Origin: Berberis thunbergii
Lineage: Eukaryota > Streptophyta > Magnoliopsida > Ranunculales > Berberidaceae
Assembly: GCA_003290165.1 (NCBI GenBank)
Contig: QNQO01000461.1
Location: 682,001-746,000 of the forward strand
DNA: 64,000 nucleotides
Direction of reading: 5' to 3'
Both the position numbers and the translations under genes were made by a program. Positions within the stretch are counted from its first letter, which is position 1; each line of letters opens with the position of its first letter. The notes beneath the pieces are model-generated. The model saw nothing but the letters and a program-made list of their open reading frames with translations, made no database searches and was not told where the DNA came from. Below are positions 1-12,210 of the stretch, piece after piece.

Positions 1-1062
1 TGATGGGAGGGCCAGAGAATCTAGGTTTACCCTGAGAAAATGAATGGTTGGCTAATTGATGGTGCATGGTTTGATGGGAAGGAGATGAACTCTGATGCTG
101 AATAGTGGAGTGAGTAGGGAGTGGAATAGGTTTGGACCAAGAGGCATTGTAAAGTATAGTGTTGTAAGGTTTGCTAGTGGTAGTGTGGAAAGATGAAGTA
201 GTGTTGCAGTTTTCTTGCATTCTAGCTAATGAGAAAGCATGAGCAATGGATGTGGGTTTAAACATTTGGACCACAATTTTAATGTCAGTCTTTAACCCAC
301 TCAAGAAGCTCAGAATGAAGTATGATTCAGTGAGGGAGGGATTATGGAGAAGCATTAGAGATTTAATTTGAGGTTCAGTGAGGGAGGGATATAGAGAAGC
401 ATTAGAGATTTAATTTCCTCAAATCTGTCAAAATATTCCTTAATTGATTGGGTTTGGGACAATTTATTGAATGAATCTACGTAATTATCAGAGATTGGAT
501 CTTCAAATCTCAAACAATTGTCATGAACGAGATCAGATCATTGAATCGAAGGCTTATTGATTTGGTAATCCAGGAACCAAATGTGTGTTTTTTGATCGAA
601 ACTGATGGATGCAAGAACAACTTTATAATCATCTAGAACGTTGTGTAAAACAAAGAATCGCTCACATTTTTTTACCCATGACCAAGGGTTTGAACCATCA
701 AAACAAGGGAAATCAACTTTCGAAAATCGAAATAAGTTACCTCCGTAATCATTGGGCAGATGGGAAGGTGTTCTCATTTGATTTGCAGTTGATCCAGTCA
801 CCTGAGATTGGCTAGATTCCCCTTCCAAGTTCATAATTCGATTGCTCTGAAATAGCTAGATCAGCTTATCCATCTTTGCGTCTACCCTTTTTTCTTGTGA
901 TTCATTGGTCTGAGCAATTTGTCTTAGCTCCGCCTTAATCAACTCGATCTGTCCCATTGTTTTAGATTGGCGCTTCTTCATTTTCTTCATAAAGTTTTCC
1001 ATCTCCCTTGCTCTTGTTTCCATTTTAGGGCTTGGATTGATTGCTTTGATGCCAATTGTCAT
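1..1062 (-). pseudogene. Ty3/gypsy gag remnant (runs off the window)
   Basis: Gag (capsid precursor) remnant read leftwards from an ATG at 1062. The first part (1062-856) is a charged, coiled-coil-like N-terminus rich in K, E and M. After a stop, 834-538 holds the retrotransposon gag core, with the plant-type motif FSKVDFPCFDGSNPWSWVKK followed by FFVLHNV. With further stops, 530-180 still reads as gag (SQTQSIKEYFDRFEEI, then FLSGLKTDIKIVVQMFKP). A direct duplication of about 40 bp (about 331-373 and 379-418) repeats the LTEP/SLMLL segment. It is preceded at 1043-1055 by a primer-binding site, so its 5' LTR lies to its right. Pol would lie left of the window. Stops and the duplication make it non-functional. 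The gag call is firm; the lineage is not determined. Confidence 0.8.
1043..1055 (-). other. Primer-binding site of the reversed gypsy element
   Basis: On the minus strand it reads TTGGCATCAAAGC, two mismatches from the usual TTGGTATCAGAGC complementary to initiator tRNA-Met. It lies one base inside the expected CA end of the LTR (TGACA read on minus; TG at 1057 on plus). It sets the orientation of the adjacent gag. Confidence 0.65.
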
Positions 1063-1733
1063 GATTGGACAAGAAAATTATAGAGATAAAAATGTGAATT
1101 ACATAATAGAAGAAGAGAATTGATGAAAACAAATAAAAACTCTCTCAATTACAGAGATTGGAGCCTCAATTACTTATCATTGATTGGTTATCAAGTTTTA
1201 CAACACTTCCCCTCTTTAAAGAGGTGACTCTCAACAAAAATTAGAATCTCCCAATGAGATTAAAACACGTGTCCTTCAACAGTAAACTTAACTAACATTT
1301 CTATGGTTATTATAAAATACCCTTCTATTTAAATTTGAATATTAGTTTTCTTTTCCTCCTACTCATCTACAACTAACTTCTTCTTTTCCCTCCTTTTTTT
1401 TAGTTGTGTTCGTAACAAAATCCTTGTGCTATATTGTTTTTTCATTTGATTGTAGGTTAGGTTTTTACTTATGTGTAGCTCACAAAAGGCTTTGATTGTA
1501 GGTTAGGTTGCTTACATTATTTAAAAACATTCATGAATCTTTTCTTTATTGCTCAAAAATGTTAGAAATCATCATGAGTTTAACACCATGATTTTGCAAA
1601 TCCAGTTTATGGGAGAGTTTTTCTCTTTCCACTCACGATTGTGTTGGCAAATATCTTTATTCTTAGCTCGTGTTTCCTGACTTTGTTCGTGTTGCATTTG
1701 CTGTTTGCATACAAAATTCTAGGAGGGGCATCT
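1057..1733 (-). repeat. 5' LTR of the reversed gypsy element plus AT-rich spacer
   Basis: The LTR end next to the primer site is at 1057. I could not place its other end. No coding sequence is seen. A short direct repeat (TTGATTGTAGGTTAGGTT) occurs near 1447 and 1492. The last bases before 1734 contain a purine run (AGGAGGGG) resembling a polypurine tract, which would fit the next feature being a 3' LTR. Confidence 0.4.
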
Positions 1734-3586
1734 TGATAGTCACATAATTATTACATAATATACCCCTTAATTTATACATATTAGTGTTTCAATTATTATA
1801 TTTTATAATAATTATTTCGTTTTTATCTCTTTTCAAGAATTTGCGCTTAAACGATGAAATCATATTAAGGCGACTATGTAAGGAATTGCACTTGGTGGTG
1901 GTACAAAGTAGAAAGAGAAACCCTAACCAAAACCTAAACTTAAACCCAATTCATACCCTAAAACCAAACCTAAACCAATTCCTACCCTAAAACCAAACCC
2001 AAATCCAAACCTAATTCTATCTCTATAAATACAATGCGATAGCCGTCTGAAAGAGGGATGGAGGAAGAGAAGGGAACAGATTGGAAGTGGAGATCAAACC
2101 CTCTTCCTCCTCTCAAGGTGATTCCCACCACAGCCACCACCGTCACCACCGTGAAACAGGTCACGTCAACTTTTCCATCGCCACCACTCACTGCTCCTCT
2201 CCCCTGTCCACACAACCGCAACCATCTCCGCACGAGTCCCACCACCACAACAGACCACGAAAAGCCGCGACATAACCGCCGCAACCACGCCGCGACAGAG
2301 CCTGTTTCGCGTCGCGACAGAGCCTGTTTCGCGTCGCGACAGAGCCTGTTTCGCGTCGCGACAGAGCACTCGCTGCTCCTCCCTCTCAGCCTCTCTTCGT
2401 CGCGAGCTCCGTCCTGTCCTCACCTCTTGCGACCACCGTCACCACCACGACCGAGAACCCCATGCTCCGCCTCGCGAACAGAGCCACCACCGCGAAAACA
2501 GGGAACCTCTGTTTCGATTTGATCTTCCTGATTTTCAATTGTTTTTGTTGTTCCTCACCATCTCTCTCTTCTTTGCAGGTTCTAGGATCAATAGGTGTCG
2601 AGGGAAGGTCGCGAGGAGCGACGGAAGCCGCGGGAACAGCCGCGACAGGAAGCGAAAACAGGGAGTTTCCTCCCGACTTCTCTCTGTCTGTTTTTGCTGT
2701 TTTCGGGGTTTTCTTCACCTTTTCTTGTCGTTGCAGGTTCTAGGATCGAATTAGAGACGAGGGAAGCCGCGAGGAGCGAGAACCAGGCCGTAACAGCGAC
2801 GGTTCTCGCTGGAGAAGACGATCGGCGCTGTAGCGCACTGTAGCAGGGCGGGAATTGGTTTTATTTCGGTTTTCTGGCTATTTCCACCCCCAGATTTGCT
2901 CTGTATCACCACAGAGCGGGTTTTGTGATAAACTAATTGTTTTGTAAATTTTATTTTAATTTATTTTACTGAATTAAGGGTTTATTGTTCAATAATAATT
3001 TATTTCTGAATTTTGATAAATTGCTTTCACCTTGCATGTTCGAGTAATTAAACTTGATATGCTGGTAGTTAGAATTACCCTTTATCAATATTCAAAGCAT
3101 GTGCTAAAAATATTAAGCTTAAACTTTGATTAAGTGCGCCCTAAAAAGACATTTAATACTTTGTAAGAGCGTATTTGCTTGAAATAATTTGTTAATGTTT
3201 GATAGAAACATGATATAATTTAAATTAGATTTTAACGATCACATATTCGGTGTAAGCAAGGGATTCTCATCCCTAAAGCTTCTCGTAAATTCAGTAATTT
3301 AGATTAAATAATTTTGCTAACTCATTGGTGAGTCCAAGCCCACAAAAATCCATCTCATCTATCTTTTATTTTTCTTATTGTAATTTATTTTTAGTTTAGA
3401 TTTAAAAATGCTGTAACCCCATTTCCTATAAATTAGTTTAATTAAATTCTAAATTTCAATTGCATCCACCTTCCTCGTGGGATCGACCCGTACTTGCCGT
3501 TGTCTACCAGTTAGGCACCGTGCACTTGCGATTATTACAAGTGGGTTAAATTAACCTGTTAATTTAGGTTAGTTAAATCCGCATCA
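1734..3586 (+). mobile_element. 1.85-kb LTR, probably a solo or 3' LTR (copy 1)
   Basis: Starts TGATAGTCACATAATT and ends ATCCGCATCA, so the ends are TGAT...ATCA. It is homologous along most of its length to 15400-17286, which has a clean target-site duplication, so the borders can be transferred. Inside are a C/T-rich tract with telomere-like CCTAAACC units (about 1920-2010), a GC-rich island (about 2060-2860) and a conserved AT-rich 3' third ending in the block with GGGATCGACCCGTACTTG. It has no matching flanking duplication (CATCT against AGTTT) and no primer site on its right. It may therefore be a 3' LTR whose internal part is lost, or an inter-element recombinant. The lineage is not assigned. 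Confidence 0.8.
2292..2357 (+). repeat. 22-bp tandem repeat, three copies, in LTR copy 1
   Basis: Three perfect head-to-tail copies of a 22-bp unit beginning GCGACAGAGCCTG and ending TTTCGCGTC, plus the start of a fourth. Copy 2 of this LTR (near 16115-16150) has only about one unit, so the array expanded in copy 1. Confidence 0.9.
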
Positions 3587-5899
3587 AGTTTCAAACATGA
3601 AAATTGTAATATTGTGAACCAAAATGATTATTTTATATTTAGAATTTATAATAAATCTAATTTTTGCATACCTAAGAAAAATATGAACTTCATGAAGGGG
3701 GGGATCCTCCATTGTTACATCCTTGTGAAGCCTTATAAGCATAGTGTAACAAATAGTTGTCAAAGTTCCCTTTAAAACCAGTAGAAACATCATAATTCTC
3801 CCGTTGAAACTTGTTATCTCAAACGATAGAGGGTTTCTACAAGTTTCTGAAAGTGTGAAAAATGCTAAGTTACCCGACTAGAAGGGGTGAATAGTAATTA
3901 TAGAAAATCAAATTTGTTTGAAAACAAACAGAAGTATTCGACTTCAAATTTTTTCGCTTAAACTTATTGAAAACTTATGTTGTAAATCTACGAGAGTCAA
4001 CACTACAGGGTTCATAAGTTTAATTGATTCAATAGAAGATGAACAATCAAATGAAAAACATTTTGTTTGCAAAAGGCTCGTACGGAAATCTTAAGCAAGC
4101 AAGTTGAATATTAATTCAAGCAATATAAGCAAAGGAAAGTAAAGATAATATATCTAAGTGTGCAAGGTAAAGTAAATAGAGTCAAAAGGGAAAAATAAAC
4201 CAACCAAACACCCAATATAACGACGTTCACCTAAGCCGGAGTTTGATTGGTTACAACCTATTACCTCCTCAGTGGAAAGGGCTTGCAAGCCTCAAGTAAA
4301 TGTTACTTAATCAATGAGAATTTCATTCTCAATCAACGTTTCATAACCTCGCAAGGTTTATCATTGCGCTCTATAAGATATACTGACTCAAACCTAGTGT
4401 TCCACTCTACGAGTATTACGAACACCTTAGCGATCACCAATGGATGCAACCACCACCAAGGCTTATAGACACGTGCTTGGGATCCCAGGGATACAACATA
4501 CTAAGGCTTACGATCATGTTCCACAAGACTTGTCGATTTCCCTAGGGATTTTAGTAACTTGGGATGCAACACAACTCATTCTTACCACCTGCTTGGGATC
4601 TCGGGAGATACTTACTTGAATAAATATCCTTTCACAGGGACCAGAAACCATACGAGGCAAATGTGCAGTTAGGCTAGCTAACACTCAAGGTTTATCTCTT
4701 CTAGTGACAATCATTTATCGAATAGAGAAGCTAAAAGCCTTTTACATTCATTACGTCACTGAATGAAAGATGAAAGCTTCAAACTCGAGATGAGATGAAG
4801 TGATTGAAGGCTCAAGAACTCTCCAAAATAGACATATACTAATACAAAGCTTCCTTCAACCTTTCCTCCTAATTTCTTTTCTCTTTTCTCTTTAGATAAC
4901 CAAATGGAGCATGAAAAAATAAAGAATTTCTTCCTAGAACACCATGGGATCTCTCACAAGGGATGGGGATGTTGAGTGGGTGAATGAATATCTCAAACAA
5001 ATGAATGGGTTGTAAGAAAAAAATTGATAGTAGTTTTTAGGCCTATTATAGGCACAACTCACCCATGGGAAGGGTGAAGTCGACTTTGCTATCTGGTTGT
5101 AATAGTTGGCTCAGAACGACTATTTTTACTGATGACGATGTCTCAACTCAACAAGTAGATTACCAGGGTATGAAATCGACTTTGTTATGCCCAAATCTCC
5201 TTTTCTCCTTTTCAAAACAAAGAAAGTAATTTTATCACAGAATCAATGTACTATGGCTCATGGCCTTGTTCATTGACTTGTATATGTCCTATAAAGCAAA
5301 TGTGTATGTATCATGAGATAAATTCAATGAATTTGAAGCAAATGTCAACATTCAATTTAACTTGAGCAAATAACAACAATCAAATTTTACAACATCAAAT
5401 TTCATCAACTTGTTATATGGTTCAACAAATGAACATACTGATCATAAACCTAGCAAATAACAACATCAAGAATCCAACCCTAAAATTTTAAAATTGAATA
5501 GAATTAAATACACAATGCTATGTACTAAAACCGAATGAAAACAAGAAGAAACCTACCTGATCATCCAAAATTTCCAATCATTAAACCATATAGCCCATGT
5601 ATTTGTGTCAATAAAAACATATGTGCACCAATAGCGTCGCAGACAGTTGACAACAAGTCCATCAAGAAAAAAAAAATAGAAGAAGATAACATAGCACAAT
5701 ACTAGTTATCTACATTCTGATGAATCCAAAAAACATGAAATCCACAATCTAGGAAAGTACTAGTACTGGATGTGAAATTGTTTGTAGCTACAATAAAAAT
5801 CAGTACTACTGGTTAATCTCCACCCACCTTAATGTTCGCTCATTTAAAGCTTTATTGCCTACCATAAAGCCAACTACTTTATTTCCTCTTCTAACTCTG
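3587..5899. other. AT-rich non-coding stretch, nothing recognised
   Basis: No reading frame here resembles a known protein. A phrase with GCTTGGGATC recurs at about 4477 and 4592, which suggests part of an old repeat, but I could find neither ends nor family. Confidence 0.4.
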
Positions 5900-7548
5900 C
5901 AAGCACCAACCCTCTCTTGTTTCCTCAATCCTAAAAAAAAAGAACCAAGCTCCATGTTCCCATTGAACTTCCTCATGATTTTATAAATTGACGTTTGGTA
6001 AGTCTAGGAATTGTCCAAATAGCCTTCTCAACTTCTTGCCAAGGGAAGGTTTGTAATTGTGTAGGCATAACATTCATTTACTCAAATACCTTGCATATAC
6101 TCGATATAGCCATAACAAACTGGGGATCATCATTGTCACATGCTCGCTTACATTTGCCGGACAATGATGTAGAAACTGAGGCAACATCTTCCTTGTCTCT
6201 AATTTCTATAGGGACATTTTCACTTGTTTAAGCCATGGGTTTGATATCATTATCACAACCTGATATAGAGCTGTCACTAGTTGCTTGATCATTTCCTATA
6301 ATCACTGCAAGGTCGCCATAGTATGGAAAGATTTTACCACGGGCTTTCTCTGCTCCCTTGTTTGTTTAAACAATGCTACGAAATATAATTGAGAAAAAAA
6401 ATCTAATGTAACAAATTTTTTTGAGAATAATCAGTAAATAAATATAATGGCGAAATTTTTTTCATGAGTCCAATCTCAACACATAGCAATAGAAATTGTT
6501 TTAGACAATTATCAACACATGGTAAAATGTTCTAGTTAAGATAAGATATGCCAAAGTGAACCTTAACCAAAATCAAATAGCATAAAGGTATAATGCATGA
6601 ATTTCATGGATAAATAACAAATGGCAAACCAAGAAAGATGAGTTTCATACTATTGTAACATAGGCATCAATTTGATGATGTCATAAATGTTTTTAATCCT
6701 CTCTTCTTCTTATATCAACTCAACCCAAATAGCTATAAAGTGAAAAAAAAAAAACATAAAAGTACAAAAGTTATCGCAAAGATGATGAGAAACAAAACCC
6801 ATAGTAGAGATGGGAAGTACCAATACTCATAACAATGTAAGCAAGATGGAAGAGTTGGTCAGAGACATGCTATGATGATGAAGTTCTTACCTAGCTGACA
6901 AAGTAAAATCTAAGGCAACATCATTGTATGTCTATAACCCTTTGAAGAATTTTGAGCCGAGTGACCATTTAAAATGATCAAACATCCATGAACAGAAAAG
7001 TTTCAAATAAATGGATGGTTATAGTGGTCATTCGAAGATAAATCAATGTTATGCTTTTACATTGATTGGTAACCCTAATTCTCCTTTACATATATTTCAT
7101 GTATACTGCCTTCCTGAAGGCTCTAGCTGTTAAGTGCATTTTGCAATGAATCATATTTCAATGTACGTCAAGAAGTTATATGTGGCTCGAATTTGTATTT
7201 GGTTATTGATCCTTAGCTATAACAATTATTTTATTTCATTATTTTAAATTCACTACCAATATGTTTTACTACAGAATATGTGAAGAAAAAAAAGGATTAG
7301 TAATTAATTGATTCTATAAACAAATCTTAACGCAATATAGTCTTCTCACATTGTGTTATCTGTAGTGATGAACTCGCTACTATAGTCAAACCCAAACTCA
7401 ATTTGCTTAAGAACGTCTCGGACTGCCAAATATTGCCTCTTAAATCCCATCTTTTATCTATTTTTCTTCCTATGATATTACTCTCATCCAATAACGTTCT
7501 AACTAGAACTAAATCCATCGAATCACTCCATTGCAATTTGGATGTCAT
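5900..7548 (-). pseudogene. PIF/Harbinger accessory protein remnant (Myb/SANT-like)
   Basis: Plant Harbinger elements encode a Myb/SANT-like DNA-binding protein that helps the transposase reach the nucleus and bind DNA. The N-terminal part (7548-7400) reads SKLQWSDSMDLVLVRTLLDE then GRKIDKRWDLRGNIW, a helix-rich trihelix-type segment. A second coding block about 1 kb further on (6331-6060) reads KIFPYYGDLAVIIGNDQATS, matching the family's 'fpyyd.L..i.GkDrAtG' motif, then IPRLTKRQFIK near 5990. The space between is non-coding, intron-like or inserted. Stops break the frame. It lies just downstream of the transposase remnant in the same orientation, as expected for two genes of one element. The terminal repeats of the element were not found. 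Confidence 0.6.
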
Positions 7549-7869
7549 GCCTACAAAGCTAACCTATCAATTATCAAAAGCAAAATAAACACATGCTAAC
7601 AAATATCAACAAGTTATGCAAATAAGGCCTTAAAATGCATTTGAAGCTTATGTAAAAACAATCAGGAATAAGAATCTGAGTCAAAATTCAAATGACCAAT
7701 TTGGAAATGAAAATCATACATTAATCATAAGCAAAATACATCACCATTCATCATCAATTCATCAACATAGGTTAATACCCACATAGTAGTGACAAAAGAT
7801 TAACATGTGAACTCATCCACTACATGAACAACATAAAAAGATAAACAAATACAAATCCAATCTTAAATT

Positions 7870-9345
7870 TCATTTTGCAATGTCAATATACTCTTCTTCC
7901 TTATTTTCATCTTCAATTTCGAAACTCTTTTCGAATTCGTCGTCTCTACAATGGCCATCAGGATCTCCTTCACGAAGGAAGTTATGGATTGTATAATATG
8001 CTAATACAATTTTTGAACGAGTATCGATGTCATGATACATATGGTGCCTAAGATATGCAAAGTTCTTCTTCAACAAGTCGATAGTTCATTTATACACATG
8101 TGAAGTGATGAGTGGCGAAAATTGAATAACTCATTTTCATTTCTTGCGTGTTGACCAGCAATGTGCAAAGGTGATATCACGTATTCGGAAAAGGTGTCAA
8201 GAAATTTGTTACTAACGAGAATCCAACATCAGCTAGACAATATTTACCTGTACAATTGTAAATGATAAAGCATTTGCATTAACCTATTACATTATTATGA
8301 ACTTACATAAAATACATTACATTAATATATCATTAGGTACAGTTAATCGACTCCCACTGCGACTCACGACACTTCTGAGGAGTCGTCGTCATGAGTCGAA
8401 CCCTCCCACCTAATTAAGGCTTAAAACCAAACCGACGGTTCGATTTTTCACCTAAACCGTGAACCCAACCGAATCGAAACCGAACCGATTCTAATTTATT
8501 CAAATCGCAATCGAACCGAATCGACTAAAACCGAAATAAAATCGAACCGACCGACTATTTTAACATATTATAATATTGTTATGTAAAATATATATTATTT
8601 AATATATATTCAATCGATTTGTTTTGTCGGTTAAAATCACATACAAACCGAAAACCAAACCAACCACTTCGGTTTAGAATTCTTTAAACTCGAAACCGAA
8701 TCGAATGGTTCGGTTTGGTCGCTTTAATCGGTTTGGTCAGTTTTTTGTTCAACCATACACCTAATAAACATGTAAGAGAACTTCATATCAAATGTGCAAG
8801 CAACAAACACATTTTGGGAAATGAAATTATTTATGTTACAATATCTATTTTGATCTTCTTCGGCGATAATGGCTTTGACATGAATATCATCCACTGCACC
8901 TACAACATCCTATATAAAAAGTAACTAGTTAAAATATTACTAATCAAACAATATAATTTGATATATTTAAATATGTTAAGTTCAATTTCTAAGGTGATGT
9001 CAATCTAGCCTGAAAATGATGATATCAATTATGGTGACTCCCACCATCAGTGGTAGAGTTTGCTTCCTTAGTACGATTGACAAAATCTTTGAACAATCGT
9101 AGTATAGTAGATAACACACGATTGAACAAAATACTAATAGTGTGGTCAGAGCGAATGAACTCGAAACTCGCTCCGATTACGCTTATCATGTTCGATGGCA
9201 TTGAGAAACCAAACTAATTGCTCTTCAACATCCAAATGACAATTATTTCTTAACCTGCACCCGTGTAAGTGAAAACATAACCTCAAGAACACGACTCGCT
9301 TTATCCTAAGTTGTTCGTGGCATACGAGATCACTCTCACATGCAT
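7870..9345 (-). pseudogene. PIF/Harbinger transposase remnant
   Basis: DDE transposase of the HARBI1 type. Reading leftwards: the N-terminal helical region (about 9340-9090, LDVEEQLVWFLNAIEHDKRN then ISILFNRVLSTILRLFKDF); the first catalytic block (8925-8770, GAVDDIHVKAII then VACTFDMKFSYM), equivalent to GAIDGTH; then RWEGSTHDD, the second block, but only after skipping a 343-bp insertion (8415-8757). A probable GT-AG intron follows (about 8348-8242), then GKYCLADVGFSLV, NENELFNF and the C-terminal LLKKNFAYLRHH...LAYYTIHNFLR (8076-7870). Several stops and frameshifts are present, so it is dead. Assignment rests on the ordered series of family motifs and is firm. Confidence 0.82.
8415..8757. 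mobile_element. 343-bp hAT-type MITE inside the Harbinger transposase
   Basis: Flanked by a perfect 8-bp duplication CACCTAAT (8407-8414 and 8758-8765), the hAT target length. Ends are imperfect inverted repeats: TAAGGCTTAAAACC on the left and, on the opposite strand of the right end, TATGGTTGAACAAA. The interior is packed with degenerate CGGTTCGGTT-type hexamers. Removing it with one duplication rejoins the Harbinger coding frame, which supports the exact borders. It has no coding capacity. Confidence 0.85.
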
Positions 9346-9652
9346 TCTTTTCAACCTAAAATGTCTTTTTCATATCGATTGACAATTAGCATTCTAAGAA
9401 TGAGTATCCCCCTATACATGATTATTGTCATTATGAAAAACATAAATATCTGAACCAGTATTCGTCATCACTCAATACTATAAGAGAATAAAATAATCGA
9501 TGAACAACTCTACTTTTGTATATAATAAACGTCAATTTTAAACGTATATGTTGGTGTTCCTTACGCAATTCTTCAAATGAATAAAAAAAATTAATCTATA
9601 AAATCTGCTAATTCCTTATAATTGTAGAGTGTATAACCAATTCCATTATCAA

Positions 9653-9764
9653 GCCAAAGTTATACCATCTAAGTTGGTAAAGGAGTGGCAGATGAAATCA
9701 CACGTCATAGATTTGAATTCGGTTGCGCGACATGGGGTGGAGAAGGTTAAGGGTAAAAAAAAGG
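9653..9764 (+). mobile_element. Short SINE (112 bp) with target duplication
   Basis: A 12-bp direct repeat TTCCATTATCAA flanks it (9641-9652 and 9765-9776). The body contains a box A-like stretch (GTTGGTAAAGGAGTGG) and a box B-like stretch (AGATTTGAATTC, compare GGTTCGAATCC), and ends in AAAAAAAAGG. These are the marks of a tRNA-derived, RNA polymerase III-transcribed SINE copied by LINE machinery. The family is not identified. Confidence 0.6.
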
Positions 9765-10914
9765 TTCCATTATCAATTATTTAATCCATCCATGCTTAAG
9801 AGATCCTTTTGACCTAAACATGAATTTGAAGTTAAGTCTTTGATTTAAACTTCTTCAGCACAAAAATGCAAGCACAGCTCAGCTGATTTACTAGCAAGGT
9901 CATACGTGTTTATTAACCTTAGTATTTAAACCCGCTCATGAGGCAATCTCAAGTTTTAATAGGAGTATAAACCGAATTAATTTTGGTTAACCGACTGAAC
10001 CGTTTGCCAATTTCGGGTCGGTAACCAAACCGAAAAAGGAGTGAAAAGGGAAGTAATACAACAAACTGAAACCGATTATAAACAGTTTGGAGTTGGTCCA
10101 CGGTTCTAAAACAACCGAATCGACCGGATAATTATATATATAATTATAAGTATTTATCAATACCTGATTGGTGCACCAAATGCATTGTTGTGCACCATGT
10201 CACACTGAATCACACCCCAACCCTAAAATCTCTATGACCCCTTACCCTATCTCATTTACTCAAGCCCTAAATTAACCCTTACGGCTTACCTAAAAACTCA
10301 AACCTCCTCATCTGCAATCACTTTTGGGGGCTCTTCTAAGGTTTGTTCCTTAGTTCATGTAAATTTTTCTTAACTTCATATTTTTCAATCAAATTTAGTT
10401 TTCTTTCTGAATCATCTAGTGGTTGTACCAACTGAGTTTGGTTTCAGATGCTCGTTCTAGGGTTTGTTCATCAGTTTATGGCTTATTTATCTAGTCGATT
10501 GATTAACACAATATCTAATCAACTCGTTCATTTGAAGCAATAATAGTATCAATCGTCCCTTCAATATCTACATTGAAACATCCCTTCTTTTTTAGATCTT
10601 GGATGGTTGAGCATATTGAATCAAATTTTCATATATATTTTTTATTTATTCAAGAAAACCTACATCTTTTTCAATTTTTAGTTTCAAACTGAATTCGAAT
10701 TGGGTTTTCTAATTTTAGGGTTTTGATTTAAGAATTGGGGATTTAGGTATGGGGTTTCGATTTAGGGTTTCCAATTGAGGTTTTGATTCAGGTGTTGGGT
10801 TTCCAATTTTAGGGTTTATGATTTTAGTGTTTCAAATTGTGGTTTCTAATTGAAAGTATTACTTATACATTAGTATTTACAATTACTAATTATGTATGTT
10901 CCATTGTGCAGATT

Positions 10915-12195
10915 ATGGAAGGCAACTATGAGGCTCCAACACCGACTCAAATCATTGCTTCTAGTATAGGAACTAGTGGAAACACACCAACAACTACCCC
11001 TGCAACATCTGGTTTAGTAGTCAATCCATATGTCCAGCCTACTAAAGTTCCTCTTGATCAATCTGCATCCAAAAGAAAGAACAAGAGTGCAGCATGGGAT
11101 CACTTCACCAACCCAAATGGTCAAGCCTCAAGCCAAGTGCAATTACTGCCCCCAAGCCTACTATGTGCATTCCAAGTCTAATGGGACTTCAAGCATGAGG
11201 AGTCACATGTTCTATCAATGCAAGAAATGTCCCCTCAACATTCCCAGAAAATAGAGGTATCTTACTTTGATTCAGCTGAAAATAAAGATAATATGGTTTC
11301 TGTTGGTTATGATGCTGAGGTTTCTAAGCTTGATTGTGTTAGGATGATAATTAGAGACGACATTCCCTTTAGTCATGTTGAGGGTCAAGGGTTTGTTGAT
11401 CTTGTGACTCGGTCTCTATTCAAGCCCCCTTCCTGTAGGACTCTAGTGAGAGATATTTGAGATCTTTTTCAAAATGAGAAAACTAGGATGGAAAAAAAAT
11501 TGAATACCCATTCTCAGAGAGTTTCCTTGACAAATGACACCTAGATTTCAATCCAGAATGTCAATTACATGATCCTAACAACACACTTTATTGATGGCAA
11601 TTGGGTTTTACATAAAAGAATGTTAAACTTTGTTGTAAATCCTAATCATACGAAAAAGACCATTTGGAAGCTTGTAGAGTCATGCTTGATAGGATAAGAA
11701 ATAGATAAGGTTTTTACTATTGTAGTTGATAATGCTAGCCCGAATCAAGTTGCACTTGATTATATGAGGAGAAAAAAAATATGAAATTGGAAGGAGCTAG
11801 TACTGAATGGGATGTTTTTGCATATGAGGTGTTATTTCCATATCCTTAACTTAATTGTTAAGGATGGCATGGAGAAGTTGGATACCTCTATAGAAGCTAT
11901 TAGGAATTGTGTGAAGTACGCCAGATCCTCTCCTACAAGATTAGAGAAGTTTAGAAGTGTGTTGCTCAAGAAAAAAATGTTGTACAAGGGTGGGATTGTT
12001 CCTTTGGATGTCTGCACAAGGTGAAACTCCACTTATTTCATGTTAGATATAGTTGTGAAGTTTAAGAAGGATTTTATGAGGCAGGAGGATGAGGATACAC
12101 AACTGGAGAGTTATTTCTTAGAAAGGGTGGGTGGAAAAAAGAGGATGGGCCTCCAAATTCAGTTGATTGGGACAAGGCAGGAAGACTTGTGAAAA
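10915..12195 (+). pseudogene. hAT transposase remnant, N-terminal part with BED finger
   Basis: The likely start ATG at 10915 follows a TGTGCAG splice acceptor, so a 5' leader intron is probable. A BED-type zinc finger (WDHF, then CNYC and H-x5-C in the next frame) binds transposon ends. Then come RDDIPFSHVEGQGF, the catalytic N-terminal motif SLTNDT followed by TAG where the family has Trp, VNYMILTTHFIDGNWVLHKR, the second motif TIVVDNASPNQ, and CYFHILNLIVKDGMEKL. The last recognisable hAT words (GPPNSVDWDKAGRL) are at about 12150-12185. Frameshifts lie near 11105 and 11230 and there are several stops. The frame then passes directly into reverse-transcriptase sequence of the inserted chromovirus. 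Confidence 0.85.
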
Positions 12196-12210
12196 AGAAG
12201 TCATTTTTGG

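Noticed and set aside
10700..10860. Interstitial telomere (TTTAGGG)n
   Set aside because: TTTAGGGTTT words are scattered and degenerate in the hAT leader, not a tandem telomeric array.
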